64,000 nucleotides of DNA from Martinezella rhizogenes (GTDB taxonomy: Bacteria; Pseudomonadota; Alphaproteobacteria; Rhizobiales; Rhizobiaceae), in contig NZ_JUHG01000015.1 in NCBI RefSeq assembly GCF_000799715.1, forward strand, positions 124,001-188,000, in the 5' to 3' direction. Position 1 is the stretch's first letter. Each line of letters starts with the position of its first letter. Under the pieces are notes generated by a model that saw only the letters and a program-made list of their open reading frames with translations, ran no database searches and was not told where the DNA came from. This document shows, in pieces, positions 63,587 to 64,000 of this stretch. Both the position numbers and the translations under genes were made by a program.

Positions 63587-63889
63587 TTAACGCTTGCGGA
63601 CGAATTCGGTACGCAGAACAAGACCCTTGATCCCCTCAAAACGGCAGTCGATTTCCTCGAGATTATGTGTGAGGCGGATCGACTTGATGACGGTGCCTTG
63701 CTTCAGGGTCTGGTTGGCCCCTTTCACCTTGAGATCCTTAATAAGGCTAACAGAGTCACCATCGGCAAGGATATTCCCAGCTGCGTCACGAACCAGCATC
63801 TGATCGCCATTAGCCGACGCTGCCATCTCGGCGGCTGGGCGCCACTCGCCGGTTACCTCATCGTAGATATATGCGTCGTCGCTGCCCAT
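63587..63889 (-). CDS. PhnA-domain protein without the zinc ribbon
   Basis: The 100-residue protein carries the PhnA/YjdM C-terminal domain: VRDAAGNILADGDSVSLIKDLKVKG, LKQGTVIKSIRL, and F-E-G-I-K-G-L. The N-terminal zinc ribbon of full YjdM is replaced by a short acidic piece. The function of YjdM is unclear; the name PhnA comes from early mapping and does not imply phosphonate use. GAGGAGAC precedes ATG 63889. Confidence 0.85.
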   Translation of the reverse strand: MGSDDAYIYDEVTGEWRPAAEMAASANGDQMLVRDAAGNILADGDSVSLIKDLKVKGANQTLKQGTVIKSIRLTHNLEEIDCRFEGIKGLVLRTEFVRKR

Positions 63890-64000
63890 GTCTGTCTCCT
63901 CATGTCGCAAATGCGAGTTACTCCGCCCGACCAATACATGACCGCTTTCGTGATCTGATCGAGATTTGCCGTTCAATCATGAATGCCGCTTATAGTAGAC

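Noticed and set aside
1..64000. CRISPR arrays, rRNA, tRNA or intact insertion sequences
   Set aside because: No regularly spaced repeats, no rRNA-like or cloverleaf sequences and no transposase-like protein were found by eye; short degenerate cases could be missed.

Overview
The window looks like a replicon segment from an alphaproteobacterium of the Rhizobiales (Rhizobium/Agrobacterium type). The reasons are GC-rich coding with many GTG/TTG starts, a DUF982 protein (a family largely confined to Rhizobiaceae), tandem universal stress proteins, and a strong match of the regulatory sites to the rhizobial FixK/FnrN anaerobox. No rRNA, tRNA, CRISPR array, intact insertion sequence or replication origin was seen.

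The main theme is an oxygen-limitation and stress island. At least sixteen sites with the form TTGA-N6-TCAA (FNR/FixK/FnrN type) lie between about 0.5 and 50 kb, against roughly one expected by chance, and all of them lie in promoter regions. Seven sit 55-66 bases before the chosen start codon. They precede CBS, BON and universal stress proteins, an Hsp20, three small unknown proteins, metal and magnesium P-type ATPases, a CysQ-like phosphatase, a fused kinase, an alcohol dehydrogenase, an RNA-type metallo-beta-lactamase, a DksA-like factor and the arginine deiminase operon.

Layout. 0-5 kb: CBS proteins, a divergent NRAMP-like transporter, a small unknown protein and a P1B ATPase. 5-7 kb: two family-25 glycosyltransferases, one frameshifted. 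7-14 kb: two two-component systems flanking a BON/unknown/Usp operon and a cytochrome c'/cytochrome b561 pair. 14-21 kb: small exported proteins, cysQ, a fused APH/P-loop kinase, an ABC membrane domain without its ATPase, and an alcohol dehydrogenase. 21-30 kb: mgtA-like ATPase, Usp, Hsp20, BON, Usp, beta-CASP metallo-beta-lactamase and a paralogue of the small unknown protein. 31-36 kb: AI-2E-type permease, P2 ATPase, DksA-like protein and decayed genes. 36.8-43 kb: HlyD/RbbA-like/YhhJ-like ABC system and an MgtC/DUF4010 protein. 43.5-48 kb: arcDABC. 48-51 kb: Nudix, GNAT and DUF1275 genes.

From 51.5 to 59 kb lies a separate operon: an XRE regulator followed by hydrogenase-4-like subunits B, C, E, F, G and I. 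The large subunit has lost the cysteines that hold the NiFe centre, so this is an energy-converting hydrogenase-related (Ehr) membrane complex of unknown substrate rather than a hydrogenase. It is followed by a DUF4365 nuclease-like gene. The last 4 kb hold small unknown genes, an IHF-beta-like protein next to a 52-base palindrome, a GNAT enzyme and a PhnA-domain protein.

Taken together, the first 50 kb would let a cell at low oxygen make ATP from arginine, protect proteins, handle metals and magnesium, and change envelope transport. The Ehr complex may add ion pumping under a different regulator. Functions are inferred from sequence motifs read by eye; no database search was run.
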